Shown: positions 31,429 through 40,621, counted from the stretch's first letter. The stretch is 64,000 nt of DNA from Microbacterium galbinum (GCF_023101185.1 NZ_CP078077.1:3191630-3255629), one strand, 5' to 3'. Translations and numbers: made by a program. The notes: generated by a model not told the origin, from the letters alone.

Positions 31429-32286
31429 TCAGATCGCGGGAAGGAGGTCTTCGCTGCGGTGCGCGCTCGCGGGCTTCTCCGGTCCGAAGAGCGCTCCGAA
31501 GAACTCGGCCTTCGCGGGGCTGGTGCGGTCGCCGGCGGTCCCCTGCTCCCAGGCCTCCATCGCCTCACGCATGAGAGCGAGACCGCGCGAGCGCAGCTTC
31601 GACACGTAGGCGTGGCTCACCTCCATCTCGTCGGCGAGGTCCTTGACCATGCGGTCATCGAGGTAGATCCCGCGGATCACCCGGCGCATCGCGTCCGGCA
31701 GCGCATCGAGCACGCGCACGACCATGTCACGCGTCTCGTTCTGCTCCGCGGCGAACTCGGGGAGCACGATGCTGTCGGTGAGATCGACCGCCTGTCGACC
31801 CGATTCGGGATCGAAGTGCTCCTCGAAGCTCGTGGCCGTGCGCACCATCGCATCCAGGTGCAGCATCTCGGCGACCGCCGCGATGTCGAGACCCGCTTCC
31901 TTCGCGACCTCGGCGGGTGTGCCGGCACGACCCGTGCGAGCGAGCACGGCGTCGCCTGCGGCGCGGATGAGCTCGATCTTGTCGCGCCCGCGCTCCCCGG
32001 CGGGGTCGGCGCGACGCATCTCCGAGAGCATCGCCCAGGTGATCTGCGTGCGGGCGAAGGCACCGAAGGGGATGCCGCGCTCGGGTTCGTAGGTCATCGC
32101 CGCGCGGGCGAGCCCGAGGCGAGCGGCCGACATGAGGTCGTCGAGGTCGACGTGCTCCGCCGTGCGGGCCTTCTCCAGCGCGAGGAACGTCGCCAACGCC
32201 ATGTTGTCGCGCGCGAGCCGCTCGGCGGTGGCCGGGGCCGTCGCGCGCGATCCGGAGACAGCAGAGGAAGCAGAATCCTGCAGCAA
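31429..32286 (-). CDS. fliA: FliA-type sigma factor (sigma-28 family)
   Basis: 285 aa from a TTG at 32286. Sigma region 2 is visible (HVDLDDLMSAARLGLARAAM; then ERGIPFGAFARTQITWAMLS with EMRRADP, the FliA-like end of region 2.4). Region 3 is TPAEVAKEAGLDIAAVAEML. Region 4 has VRVLDALPDAMRRVIRGIYL, then DDRMVKDLADEMEVSHAYVS and KLRSRGLALMREA. The domain order and spacing fit FliA/SigD. The start is unsure: AAGGAG sits five bases before the TTG at 32286, while an upstream TTG at 32307 has no such site. The gene heads the cluster, so it probably recognises the five repeated promoters. No anti-sigma FlgM gene is present. Confidence 0.88.
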   Translation of the reverse strand: MLQDSASSAVSGSRATAPATAERLARDNMALATFLALEKARTAEHVDLDDLMSAARLGLARAAMTYEPERGIPFGAFARTQITWAMLSEMRRADPAGERGRDKIELIRAAGDAVLARTGRAGTPAEVAKEAGLDIAAVAEMLHLDAMVRTATSFEEHFDPESGRQAVDLTDSIVLPEFAAEQNETRDMVVRVLDALPDAMRRVIRGIYLDDRMVKDLADEMEVSHAYVSKLRSRGLALMREAMEAWEQGTAGDRTSPAKAEFFGALFGPEKPASAHRSEDLLPAI

Positions 32287-32313
32287 CGTGGCTCCTTGAG
32301 TTATCAACTGATT

Positions 32314-32343
32314 TACGTGTGAAGCTAGCAGGTTTTACACGTA
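32314..32343. promoter_or_regulatory. Inverted repeat in AT-rich patch upstream of fliA
   Basis: TACGTGT (32314-32320) and ACACGTA (32337-32343) are exact reverse complements 16 bases apart. They lie in a stretch (about 32300-32365) clearly richer in A/T than any other part of the flagellar region. On the minus strand TGCTAGCTT resembles an extended -10. It probably holds the fliA promoter and an operator for an unknown master regulator. Confidence 0.45.
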
Positions 32344-32481
32344 GACAAGTAAATAATTGATTTCGCAGGAGTGTCGGATCGACTTCGCCACTCGTGGCGA
32401 TGCGCGGACGTTGGACAGATGTCGTAGCGCGGCCGTCGCCCATCCGCTTGAATGACCCCACACGAGCGAAGGCAGGCGAGC

Positions 32482-33075
32482 ATGAGTGTGATCTCCCGCG
32501 GATTCGGAGCGCGCAGACGAGAGTCCGATGAGCGGCTCCCTCCCGGTCAGTATCTGACCGGGGACTTCCCCGTGCTGTCGGCCGGACCGACGCCCCGGAT
32601 CCCGACCGAGTCCTGGGAGTTCGTCGTCGTCGGTCGCGACGGGATTCGGCACACCTGGACGTGGGAGGAGTTGCACGCGCTCCCGATCGAGACGATCACC
32701 ACCGACATCCACTGCGTGACCCGCTGGTCCAAGCTCGGGACGCAGTGGCGCGGGGTCGCGGTCGAACGCCTCCTCGACGCAGTCGGCGACGATGCGGCAT
32801 TCGCCGAGGTCTTCTCCTACGGCGGGTACACGACCAACCTCTCCCGCGACGACCTCGTCGGAGGGCGCGCGTGGATCGCGCTGGAGTTCGACGGCGAGCC
32901 CCTCGCCCCCGAACACGGCGGACCCGCCCGCCTGCTCGTTCCGCACCTCTACTTCTGGAAGTCGGCGAAGTGGGTGCACGGGCTGAACCTGCGCGAGCAC
33001 GACGCACCGGGATTCTGGGAGCAGAACGGCTACAACATGCACGGCGACCCCTGGAAGGAGGAACGGTACTGGTGA
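32482..33075 (+). CDS. Sulfite-oxidase-like molybdopterin-dependent oxidoreductase
   Basis: 197 aa, a minimal form of the sulfite-oxidase (SuoX/MsrP) Mo domain. HTWTWEELHALPIETITTDI, then HCVTRWSKLGTQWRGVAVER, holds the single Cys that ligates molybdenum (C in DIHCVTRW). FSYGGYTTNLSRDDL and LEFDGEPLAPEHGGPARLLV (the E-H-G-x-P-x-R-L cofactor box) follow, then LYFWKSAKWVHGLNL. It lacks the C-terminal dimerisation domain, and no Tat signal is visible, so it should be cytoplasmic. The stop overlaps the next gene's start (GTGA). The true electron acceptor and substrate are unknown. Confidence 0.88.
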   Translation: MSVISRGFGARRRESDERLPPGQYLTGDFPVLSAGPTPRIPTESWEFVVVGRDGIRHTWTWEELHALPIETITTDIHCVTRWSKLGTQWRGVAVERLLDAVGDDAAFAEVFSYGGYTTNLSRDDLVGGRAWIALEFDGEPLAPEHGGPARLLVPHLYFWKSAKWVHGLNLREHDAPGFWEQNGYNMHGDPWKEERYW

Positions 33076-33797
33076 CGACCGCACCGCTGTGGCGCCCGGC
33101 GACCGTCGTCACGACACGCAGCGCCGGAAGCCACGGGCGCATCCTCGGACTGCAGGTCGACGGCTGGCCGGGCAATCTCGCCGGGCAGCACGTGGACGTG
33201 CGCCTCACGGCCGAGGACGGATACCAAGCCGTGCGGTCCTACTCGCTCGCCTCCTCCGGCCCCGGCGAGGTTCTCGAACTCGCGGTCGACGAGGTTCTCG
33301 ACGGCGAGGTCTCCCCCTACCTGGTCGAAGACGTGCGGCCCGGCGATCAGTTGGAGATACGCGGACCGATCGGTGGCTACTTCGTCTGGACCCCCGATCG
33401 CCCCGAGCCCGTTCAGCTGATCGCCGGCGGATCGGGCATCGTTCCCCTCATCGCCATCGCCCGTGCGCACGAGCGCTCCGGCAGCAGCGCACCCATGCGG
33501 CTGCTGTACGCCGTGCGCTCGGCGTCGGACGCCTTCTACCTCGACGACATCGACCGCCTCGCCGGCAACGGCCTCGTCATCGACTGGGCCTATTCGCGCG
33601 TCGCCCCGCCCGGCTTCGCACGTCCCGCCGGTCGGGTGGATGCCGCGACCATCCTCTCGTCGACCTATCCGCCGTCGCTGCAGCCGTCGGTCTATGTATG
33701 CGGGCCGACCGGTTTCGTCGAGGCCGTCGCCGATCTCCTCGTCGCGGCGGGGCATCCGCCCGACCGCATCCGCACCGAGCGCTTCGGAGGAGCCTGA
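33072..33797 (+). CDS. FNR-type flavin oxidoreductase (ferredoxin reductase-like)
   Basis: 241 aa with a GTG start overlapping the upstream stop. The flavin-binding box RSYSLAS is at about 56-62 (R-x-Y-S/T). The NAD(P)-binding LIAGGSGIVPLIAIARAHER is in the second half, and VYVCGPTGFVEAVADLL is the C-terminal nucleotide/partner motif. There is no fused 2Fe-2S domain. It probably shuttles electrons between NAD(P)H and a small carrier for the Mo protein encoded before it. Its stop shares one base with the start of the Cys4 protein gene. Confidence 0.88.
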   Translation: MTTAPLWRPATVVTTRSAGSHGRILGLQVDGWPGNLAGQHVDVRLTAEDGYQAVRSYSLASSGPGEVLELAVDEVLDGEVSPYLVEDVRPGDQLEIRGPIGGYFVWTPDRPEPVQLIAGGSGIVPLIAIARAHERSGSSAPMRLLYAVRSASDAFYLDDIDRLAGNGLVIDWAYSRVAPPGFARPAGRVDAATILSSTYPPSLQPSVYVCGPTGFVEAVADLLVAAGHPPDRIRTERFGGA

Positions 33798-34138
33798 TGG
33801 AACACACTCCCGAACCCCGGCCCGTCCGGCGCGTCGACGGCAACGCCGCCGGCGGGTATCTGCTCGAGATCTTCGGCAGGGACATGACCGGCGCGCGCGC
33901 GCGATGCGCGCACTGCCTGCGCGCCGCGGTGGTGGCGGATGCTGTCGCTGAACTCGACGACAACGGCATGATCCTGCTCTGCCGCGGGTGCGGTCGCACT
34001 CTGCTGACGTATCTGTGCGCGGGCGGGAGCGCGACGCTCACGATCGGCACCCTCACCCACCTCGAGTGGGACGAGGATCGTGCGATGGATTCTGAGGTGG
34101 GCCCTGCCGGGATCGAACCGACGACATCCACGGTGTAA
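33797..34138 (+). CDS. DUF6510-like Cys4 small protein
   Basis: 113 aa as the frame stands. Two CxxC knuckles, RCAHC and CRGC, separated by about 24 residues, would form a zinc-ribbon or rubredoxin-like metal site. The remainder is a short beta-rich protein (GYLLEIFGRDMTG; GSATLTIGTLTHLEW). It is the third gene of the Mo-oxidoreductase operon. The last roughly 14 codons run into the tRNA-Val gene on the opposite strand, so the native stop may have been lost and the tail is probably not functional. The metal and role are inferred. Confidence 0.65.
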   Translation: MEHTPEPRPVRRVDGNAAGGYLLEIFGRDMTGARARCAHCLRAAVVADAVAELDDNGMILLCRGCGRTLLTYLCAGGSATLTIGTLTHLEWDEDRAMDSEVGPAGIEPTTSTV

Positions 34139-34170
34139 ACGTGGCGCTCTACCAGCTGAGCTAAAGGCCC
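34098..34170 (-). tRNA. tRNA-Val (anticodon UAC)
   Basis: 73-nt cloverleaf on the minus strand. The acceptor GGGCCTT pairs with AGGGCCC (one G-U). The D-arm is GCTC/GAGC, the anticodon arm CCACG-TTTACAC-CGTGG with anticodon TAC, and the T-arm has the TTCGATC loop. The 3' end is A-CC followed by T, so the final A of CCA is not encoded. It overlaps the end of the preceding frame on the other strand by 41 bases. Confidence 0.95.
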
Positions 34171-34322
34171 TGGTGCGTCCAGTGTATCCGTATGCGGATG
34201 CGCACCCGCATGGTGGAAGAGGGCTAGGCTGAGGACGGCGCGCGTTGTGCACAGCCGACAAGGCTGCCCGCGTCGCTTCCCGTTTCCTTGGCATGACCTG
34301 CCAGCTTGACGAAAGGCTCCCC

Positions 34323-37049
34323 GTGACCGTCCACGACCAGGATCCGTACTCTCAGGACTCTCTCGACAGCGACCCGGAAGAGACGGGTGAGTGGCAGCAG
34401 TCGCTCGATGAGCTCGTCGATGCCAAGGGCCACGGCCGTGGGCGCGAGATCATGCTCAGCCTGCTGAAGCGCTCGAAGGAGCTGCACCTCGGCGTGCCGA
34501 TGGTTCCGACCACCGACTACATCAACACGATCGCACCCGAGAACGAGCCCGAGTTCCCCGGTGATGAAGAGGTGGAGCGCCGCTACCGCGCGTGGATCCG
34601 CTGGAACGCCGCCATCACGGTGCACCGCGCACAGCGTCCCGGCATCAGCGTCGGCGGGCACATCTCGACCTACGCGTCGTCGGCCGCGCTCTACGAGGTG
34701 GGCTTCAACCACTTCTTCAAGGGTGCCGACAACCCCGGCGGCGCCGACCAGATCTTCATCCAGGGCCACGCCTCGCCCGGCACCTACGCCCGCTCCTTCC
34801 TCGAGGGCCGACTGAGCGAGGACCAGCTCGACGGCTTCCGCCAGGAGAAGTCGCACGCCCCGCACGGCCTGCCCTCCTACCCGCACCCGCGCCTGATGCC
34901 GGAGTACTGGCAGTTCCCGACCGTGTCGATGGGCCTCGGCCCGATCAACGCGATCTACCAGGCGATGTCGAACAAGTACCTCGAGAACCGCGGCATCAAG
35001 GACACCTCGCAGTCGCACGTCTGGGCCTTCCTCGGCGACGGCGAGATGGACGAGGTCGAGAGCCGCGGACAGCTCCAGGTCGCGGCCAACGAGGGACTCG
35101 ACAACCTGACCTTCGTCGTCAACTGTAACCTCCAGCGTCTCGACGGCCCGGTGCGCGGCAACGGCAAGATCGTGCAGGAGCTCGAGTCGTTCTTCCGCGG
35201 TGCCGGCTGGAACGTCATCAAGGTCGTCTGGGGCCGCGAGTGGGACGACCTCCTCGCCCGCGACACCGAGGGTGCGCTGCTCAACCTCATGAACGTCACG
35301 CCCGACGGCGACTTCCAGACGTTCAAGGCCGAGTCCGGCGGATACATCCGCGAGCACTTCTTCGGTCGCGACGAGCGCGCCGCCGCCCTCGTCGAGAACT
35401 ACTCCGACGACGACATCTGGAACCTCAAGCGCGGTGGCCACGACTACCGCAAGGTCTACGCCGCGTTCAAGGCCGCGACCGAGCACAAGGGCAAGCCCAC
35501 CGTCATCCTCGCGAAGACCGTCAAGGGCTACGGCCTCGGTCCGCACTTCGAGGGCCGCAACGCGACCCACCAGATGAAGAAGATGACGCTGGACAACCTC
35601 AAGACGTTCCGCGACGCCATGCACATCCCGATCACGGACGCGCAGCTCGAGGAGAACCCGTACCTGCCCCCGTACTACAACCCGGGCCCCCAGGACGAGA
35701 CCATCCAGTACATGCTGGAGCGCCGCAACAACCTCGGCGGCTTCCTGCCCGAACGTCGTTCGACGCACGTCGGTCTCTCGTTGCCCGACGACACCGCCTA
35801 CGCACTCCCGAAGAAGGGCTCTGGCACGCAGGAGATCGCCACGACCATGGCGTTCGTCCGACTGCTGAAGGACCTGCTGCGCTCGAAGGACTTCGGCCAC
35901 CGCATCGTGCCGATCATCCCCGACGAGGCGCGCACCTTCGGTATGGACGCGTACTTCCCGACGGCGAAGATCTACAACCCGAACGGCCAGCACTACACCT
36001 CGGTCGACCGCGAGCTCCTCCTCGCCTACAAGGAGAGCCCGCAGGGCCAGATCGTGCACGTCGGCATCAACGAGGCGGGCGCCCTCGCGGCGTTCACCGC
36101 TGCCGGCACGTCGTACGCCACGCACGGCGAACCGCTGATCCCGATCTACCTCTTCTACTCGATGTTCGGTTTCCAGCGCACGGGCGACGCCCAGTGGGCC
36201 GCGGGCGACCAGATGGCGCGCGGTTTCATCATGGGCGCCACCGCCGGTCGCACCACCCTGACGGGTGAGGGCCTGCAGCACGCCGACGGGCACTCGCACC
36301 TGTTGGCCGCGACCAACCCCGCGACGATCTCGTACGACCCCGCGTACGGCTACGAGATCGCGCACATCGTGCGGTCGGGTATCGAGCGCATGTACGGCGG
36401 AGAGCACGAGGACCCGAACGTGATGTACTACATCACGCTCTACAACGAGCCCATCGTGATGCCCGCCGAGCCCGAGAACGTGGACGTCGACGGCATCGTG
36501 CGCGGCATCCACCGCATCGCGGTCGGCGAGGGCGAGGGCCACCGCGCCCAGCTCTTCGCCTCGGGCGTCGGACTCCCCTGGGCCCTCGAAGCGCAGGAAC
36601 TGCTGAAGAACGACTGGGGCGTGATCGCCGATGTCTGGTCGGTCACCTCGTGGACCGAGCTGCGCCGCGACGGCCTCGCCGCCGACGAGCACAACTTCCT
36701 GCACCCGGAGGAGGAGCCCCGCACGGCCTACCTCACCCAGAAGCTGCAGGGCGCCGAGGGTCCGGTCATCGCGGTGAGCGACTTCATGCACGCCGTCCAG
36801 GACCAGATCCGCCCGTGGGTCCCGCAGCGTTTCGCGACGCTCGGCGCCGATGGCTTCGGGTTCTCCGACACCCGCGCCGCGGCACGTCGCTTCTTCAAGA
36901 TCGACGGCCCGTCGATCGTGGTGCGCACGCTGCAGTCGCTCGCCGAGGACGGCGTCGTCGACCGCTCGCTGGCCGCGCAGGCCATCGCGAAGTACAGCCT
37001 TCACGATGTCAACGCCGGAACCAGCGGCAACGCGGGTGGCGAAAGCTGA
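34323..37049 (+). CDS. aceE: Pyruvate dehydrogenase E1 component, homodimeric type
   Basis: 908 aa, as expected for the single-chain AceE. It decarboxylates pyruvate with thiamine diphosphate and passes the acetyl group to E2. The E1 N-terminal region ([20 protein letters not shown]) is typical, and the ThDP-binding GDGE...N motif is visible ([16 protein letters not shown], then [20 protein letters not shown]). [20 protein letters not shown] and [12 protein letters not shown] lie in the second half. A GTG at 34323 preceded by GAAAGG was chosen over an upstream in-frame start at 34245. The E2 and E3 genes are not in the window. Confidence 0.97.
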   Translation: MTVHDQDPYSQDSLDSDPEETGEWQQSLDELVDAKGHGRGREIMLSLLKRSKELHLGVPMVPTTDYINTIAPENEPEFPGDEEVERRYRAWIRWNAAITVHRAQRPGISVGGHISTYASSAALYEVGFNHFFKGADNPGGADQIFIQGHASPGTYARSFLEGRLSEDQLDGFRQEKSHAPHGLPSYPHPRLMPEYWQFPTVSMGLGPINAIYQAMSNKYLENRGIKDTSQSHVWAFLGDGEMDEVESRGQLQVAANEGLDNLTFVVNCNLQRLDGPVRGNGKIVQELESFFRGAGWNVIKVVWGREWDDLLARDTEGALLNLMNVTPDGDFQTFKAESGGYIREHFFGRDERAAALVENYSDDDIWNLKRGGHDYRKVYAAFKAATEHKGKPTVILAKTVKGYGLGPHFEGRNATHQMKKMTLDNLKTFRDAMHIPITDAQLEENPYLPPYYNPGPQDETIQYMLERRNNLGGFLPERRSTHVGLSLPDDTAYALPKKGSGTQEIATTMAFVRLLKDLLRSKDFGHRIVPIIPDEARTFGMDAYFPTAKIYNPNGQHYTSVDRELLLAYKESPQGQIVHVGINEAGALAAFTAAGTSYATHGEPLIPIYLFYSMFGFQRTGDAQWAAGDQMARGFIMGATAGRTTLTGEGLQHADGHSHLLAATNPATISYDPAYGYEIAHIVRSGIERMYGGEHEDPNVMYYITLYNEPIVMPAEPENVDVDGIVRGIHRIAVGEGEGHRAQLFASGVGLPWALEAQELLKNDWGVIADVWSVTSWTELRRDGLAADEHNFLHPEEEPRTAYLTQKLQGAEGPVIAVSDFMHAVQDQIRPWVPQRFATLGADGFGFSDTRAAARRFFKIDGPSIVVRTLQSLAEDGVVDRSLAAQAIAKYSLHDVNAGTSGNAGGES

Positions 37050-37056
37050 GTCATCG

Positions 37057-38277
37057 GTGACAGGTTCGTCTCCCGCTGGCATGGACAAGGCCGCGACCCT
37101 CGCCTGGCTGCGCCGGATCTCCGGTGACATCGCCTCGGTGACGATCAAGCGCCTGGAAGACACGCTGCCCTGGTACGCCGACATGCCACCAGCCCGCCGC
37201 TCTGCGGTCGGGCTGGTGGCCCAGGCGGGCATCACGTCGTTCATCCAGTGGTACGACGACCCCACCTCGACGCCGTGGATCGCGGCCGACATCTTCGCCG
37301 CCGCCCCGCGGGAGCTGCTGCGCAGCGTGAGTCTGCAGCAGACCCTGCAGCTGATCCGCGTGACCGTCGAGGTCACCGAGGAGCGCGTCGCCGGCAAGGG
37401 TGAGAACATCCGCGAGGCGATCCTGCTCTACTCGCGCGATGTCGCCTTCGCGGCCGCCGACGTCTACGCACGCGCGGCGGAGGCCCGGGGACTCTGGGAT
37501 GCCCGACTCGAGGCGCTCGTGGTCGACTCGATCCTCACGGGCGAGGCCGACGAGGAGCTCCCCAGCCGGATCGCCGCCCTCGGGTGGCACGGTCATGGTG
37601 AGGTCGCCGTGCTCGTGGGCACGACTCCCCCACAGTTCGACGTCGACCAGGTGCGGCGCACCGCCCGCAAGCTGGCGGTCGACGTACTGATCGGCGTGCA
37701 GGGGTCACGACTTGTCCTCGTGCTCGGCCGCGCCCGTGACGAGGAGCAGGAGACCGACGACGACGAGCTCACGTTCCTCGAGATCGCGTCTCGACTGGAG
37801 CCCTCGTTCGGCCCGGGCTACGTCGTGCTCGGTCCCGCCGTCGTCGCGCTCGTCGACGCCAGCCAGAGCGCCCGCGCAGCACTCGCCGGTTTCGCGGTCG
37901 CCCGCGCCTGGCGCAGCGCCCCGCGTCCGGTCGAGGCCGACGATCTGCTGCCGGAGCGGGCACTCGCCGGTGATCCGCTGGCCAAGCAGACGCTCATCGA
38001 GCGGATCTACCGCCCGCTGCAGGCGCATTCGACCGACCTGGTCACGACACTCTGGAGCTATCTCGACAACGGCCGCTCGCTCGAGGCGACGGCCCGCGAG
38101 CTCTTCGTGCATCCGAACACCGTGCGCTACCGACTCAAGCGCGTCAGCGAGGTCATCGGCTGGGATGCCACCGGCCCGCGCGAGGCGTTGATCCTGCAGA
38201 CGGCCCTGATCCTCGGTTCGATCGGCGCCGCCGACCAGTCCCGACGCCGCCCGTCGCAGCGCCGGGTGCCGCGCTGA
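37057..38277 (+). CDS. PucR/CdaR-family regulator, FasR-like
   Basis: 406 aa. A C-terminal PucR-type helix-turn-helix is clear (LVTTLWSYLDNGRSLEATAR, then ELFVHPNTVRYRLKRVSEVI). The middle is a GGDEF-like PucR fold (VLIGVQGSRLVLVLG). The protein is placed directly before fabD, as is FasR of Streptomyces, which activates fabD-fabH-acpP-fabF. The GTG at 37057 follows the aceE stop by eight bases; an ATG at 37081 is an alternative start. An inverted repeat (ACAAG at 38309-38313, CTTGT at 38327-38331) before fabD could be its binding site. Confidence 0.8.
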   Translation: MTGSSPAGMDKAATLAWLRRISGDIASVTIKRLEDTLPWYADMPPARRSAVGLVAQAGITSFIQWYDDPTSTPWIAADIFAAAPRELLRSVSLQQTLQLIRVTVEVTEERVAGKGENIREAILLYSRDVAFAAADVYARAAEARGLWDARLEALVVDSILTGEADEELPSRIAALGWHGHGEVAVLVGTTPPQFDVDQVRRTARKLAVDVLIGVQGSRLVLVLGRARDEEQETDDDELTFLEIASRLEPSFGPGYVVLGPAVVALVDASQSARAALAGFAVARAWRSAPRPVEADDLLPERALAGDPLAKQTLIERIYRPLQAHSTDLVTTLWSYLDNGRSLEATARELFVHPNTVRYRLKRVSEVIGWDATGPREALILQTALILGSIGAADQSRRRPSQRRVPR

Positions 38278-38377
38278 CCCGCGTTTCCCGCGGCGCTGTG
38301 CGCCACACACAAGCGTTCTTCGGAATCTTGTGATGAATCATCCACCGCTTGCCTCCGATCATTGGCAGACTGGGGAT

Positions 38378-39298
38378 GTGATTGTCGTCGTATGCCCTGG
38401 TCAGGGCTCGCAGACCCCCGGTTTCCTCGCCCCTTGGCTTGAGCTCGACGGGGTGGCCGAGCGCCTCGCGTCGTACTCCGACGCAGCAGAGGTCGATCTC
38501 CGCCTCCACGGCACAGAATCGGATGCCGACACCATCCGCGACACGCGCATCGCGCAGCCGCTGATCGTGGCCGCATCGCTCATCGCGGCCGACGCCCTGA
38601 ACGCCCGCGCCGGGCGCCGGGCCGACGGCATCGCCGGCCACTCGGTCGGCGAGATCGCCGCCCTGGTGGGCAGCGACGTGATCGATGCCGAGACGGGCAT
38701 GCGCCTGGTCGGCATCCGCGGACGGGCGATGGCGGATGCCGCGGCGCAGACCCCCACGGGCATGAGCGCGGTCCTCGGTGGCGATGAGGCGGCCGTCCTC
38801 GCCCGACTCGACGACCTCGGTCTATCGCCTGCGAACTACAACGGCGGCGGCCAGATCGTCGTCGCGGGCGAGCTCCCCTCGCTCGAGGCCCTCGCCGCAG
38901 AACCGGTCAAGGGCACCCGGGTGATCCCGCTGCAGGTGGCCGGTGCCTTCCACACCACCTTCATGGCTCCCGCCGTGGCCGTGCTGCGGGACGCCGTCGC
39001 CGAGGTCACCCCCGCCGACCCGACGCTGACCCTCTGGACGAACCGCGACGGATCGGTCGTCACCCGCGGCGCGCAGGCTCTCGACTACCTGGTCGACCAG
39101 GTCTCGTCGCCCGTGCGCTGGGACCTCTGCATGGCGTCGTTCGCCGATCAGGGCATCACCGGCCTGATCGAGCTCGCTCCCGCCGGTGCGCTCACCGGAC
39201 TCGCCAAGCGCGGTCTGCGCGGCGTTCCGAGCGTCGCCGTCAAGACCCCCGAAGACCTCGATGCGGCCGTCGCGCTGCTGAACGGAGAAGCCGCATGA
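38378..39298 (+). CDS. fabD: Malonyl-CoA-ACP transacylase
   Basis: 306 aa. It transfers malonate from CoA to ACP to start type II fatty acid synthesis. The N-terminal VCPGQGSQTPGFL is typical, and the catalytic Ser is in GIAGHSVGEIAALVG (the G-H-S-x-G motif). GGQIVVAGELPSLE and VAGAFHTTFMAPA (active-site His) complete the site. A GTG with GGGGA upstream was chosen; the frame begins earlier at 38330. First gene of the fab operon. Confidence 0.95.
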   Translation: MIVVVCPGQGSQTPGFLAPWLELDGVAERLASYSDAAEVDLRLHGTESDADTIRDTRIAQPLIVAASLIAADALNARAGRRADGIAGHSVGEIAALVGSDVIDAETGMRLVGIRGRAMADAAAQTPTGMSAVLGGDEAAVLARLDDLGLSPANYNGGGQIVVAGELPSLEALAAEPVKGTRVIPLQVAGAFHTTFMAPAVAVLRDAVAEVTPADPTLTLWTNRDGSVVTRGAQALDYLVDQVSSPVRWDLCMASFADQGITGLIELAPAGALTGLAKRGLRGVPSVAVKTPEDLDAAVALLNGEAA

Positions 39299-40296
39299 GC
39301 GCCACCCTGACGCAGGCCACGGGCCCCGCTTTCACCCGCATCTACTCGTATGGTGCCGCGCGCGGCGAGAACGCCGTGCCCAACGACGACCTGATCGGTC
39401 CGATCGACTCGAGCGACGAGTGGATCCGCCAGCGCACCGGCATCATCACGCGTGCGCGCGCCGACAAGGGCACCGACGCGATCGACCTCGCGTCCGAAGC
39501 CGCCGCCGAGGCGATCGAGAAGGCCGGGATCCCGGCCGACCAGATCGACCTCGTCATCGTCGCGACCATCAGCAACCCGAAGCAGTCCCCGTCGGTCTCG
39601 GCGATCGTCGCCGACCGCGTGGGCGCGAACCCCGCAGCGGCCTACGACATCAACGCCGCCTGCGCGGGATACGCCTACGCCGTGGCCCAGGCCGATGCCC
39701 TCATCAAGGCGGGTGCCGCCCGCTACGCGCTGGTGATCGGCGCCGAGAAGCTGTCCGACATCGTCGATCCCGCCGATCGGAGCATCTCGTTCCTGCTCGG
39801 TGACGGCGCCGGCGCCGCCGTGATCGGCCCGAGCGACACCCCCGGCATCGCTCCCGCAGTGTGGGGTTCCGACGGCTCGAAGGCGGATGCCGTGGGCATG
39901 AACGGCACCCTGACGCAGTTCCGCGACGGCGAGGTGCCGTGGCCGACCCTCCGCCAGGAAGGTCAGACGGTGTTCCGCTGGGCGGTCTGGGAGATGGCGA
40001 AGGTCGCCCGCGAGGCGCTGGACCGCGCCGGCGTCGAGGCATCCGACATCGCCGCCTTCATCCCCCACCAGGCGAACATGCGCATCATCGACGAGTTCGC
40101 CAAGCAGTTGAAGCTCCCGGAGACCACGGTGATCGCCCGTGACATCGAGACGACGGGCAACACCTCGGCCGCATCGATCCCGCTGGCCAGCCACCGTCTG
40201 ATGGCCGAGCACCCCGAGCTCTCGGGCGGTCTCGCCCTGCAGATCGGCTTCGGCGCGGGCCTCGTGTTCGCGGCTCAGGTCGTCGTGCTCCCCTGA
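39295..40296 (+). CDS. fabH: Beta-ketoacyl-ACP synthase III
   Basis: 333 aa. It condenses an acyl-CoA with malonyl-ACP to start chain elongation; in actinobacteria the starter is often branched. The active-site Cys is in DINAACAGYAYAVAQADALI. The catalytic His and Asn are in FIPHQANMRIID and DIETTGNTSAASIPLA. The N-terminal SSDEWIRQRTGI is also typical. The start overlaps the fabD stop (ATGA). Confidence 0.96.
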   Translation: MSATLTQATGPAFTRIYSYGAARGENAVPNDDLIGPIDSSDEWIRQRTGIITRARADKGTDAIDLASEAAAEAIEKAGIPADQIDLVIVATISNPKQSPSVSAIVADRVGANPAAAYDINAACAGYAYAVAQADALIKAGAARYALVIGAEKLSDIVDPADRSISFLLGDGAGAAVIGPSDTPGIAPAVWGSDGSKADAVGMNGTLTQFRDGEVPWPTLRQEGQTVFRWAVWEMAKVAREALDRAGVEASDIAAFIPHQANMRIIDEFAKQLKLPETTVIARDIETTGNTSAASIPLASHRLMAEHPELSGGLALQIGFGAGLVFAAQVVVLP

Positions 40297-40364
40297 CCCG
40301 GGCCCGACTTTCCCTAGACTGTTCCACGGTTCCGAAAACAACCCGTAAGAAAGAGGAAGACCAC

Positions 40365-40613
40365 ATGGCTTTCACCAACGATGAGGTCCTCGCCGGCCTC
40401 GCAGAGCTCATCACCGACGAGACCGGCATCAACGCCTCCGAGGTCGCTCTCGAGAAGTCGTTCACCGACGACCTCGACATCGACTCGATCTCGATGATGA
40501 CGATCGTCGTCAACGCCGAGGAGAAGTTCGGCGTCACCATCCCCGACGACGAGGTCAAGAACCTGAAGACCGTCGGCGACGCCGTCAACTTCATCGTCGC
40601 GGGCCAGGAGTAA
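40365..40613 (+). CDS. acpP: Acyl carrier protein
   Basis: 82 aa, acidic. The phosphopantetheine Ser is S41 in DDLDIDSISMM. The family start (EVLAGLAELITDETG) and end (KNLKTVGDAVNFIVAGQE) are intact. AAGAAAGAGGAAG gives a strong ribosome site. A hairpin lies between acpP and fabF. Confidence 0.97.
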   Translation: MAFTNDEVLAGLAELITDETGINASEVALEKSFTDDLDIDSISMMTIVVNAEEKFGVTIPDDEVKNLKTVGDAVNFIVAGQE

Positions 40614-40621
40614 TCCACGAG

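Noticed and set aside
34245..34322. Upstream ATG extension of aceE
   Set aside because: The added 26 residues do not resemble AceE and the GTG at 34323 has a good ribosome site.
34224..37409. Long minus-strand open frame (about 1060 codons) opposite aceE
   Set aside because: It mirrors the aceE codons in a GC-rich gene, has Val/Asp/Glu/Arg low-complexity composition and no domain or ribosome site.
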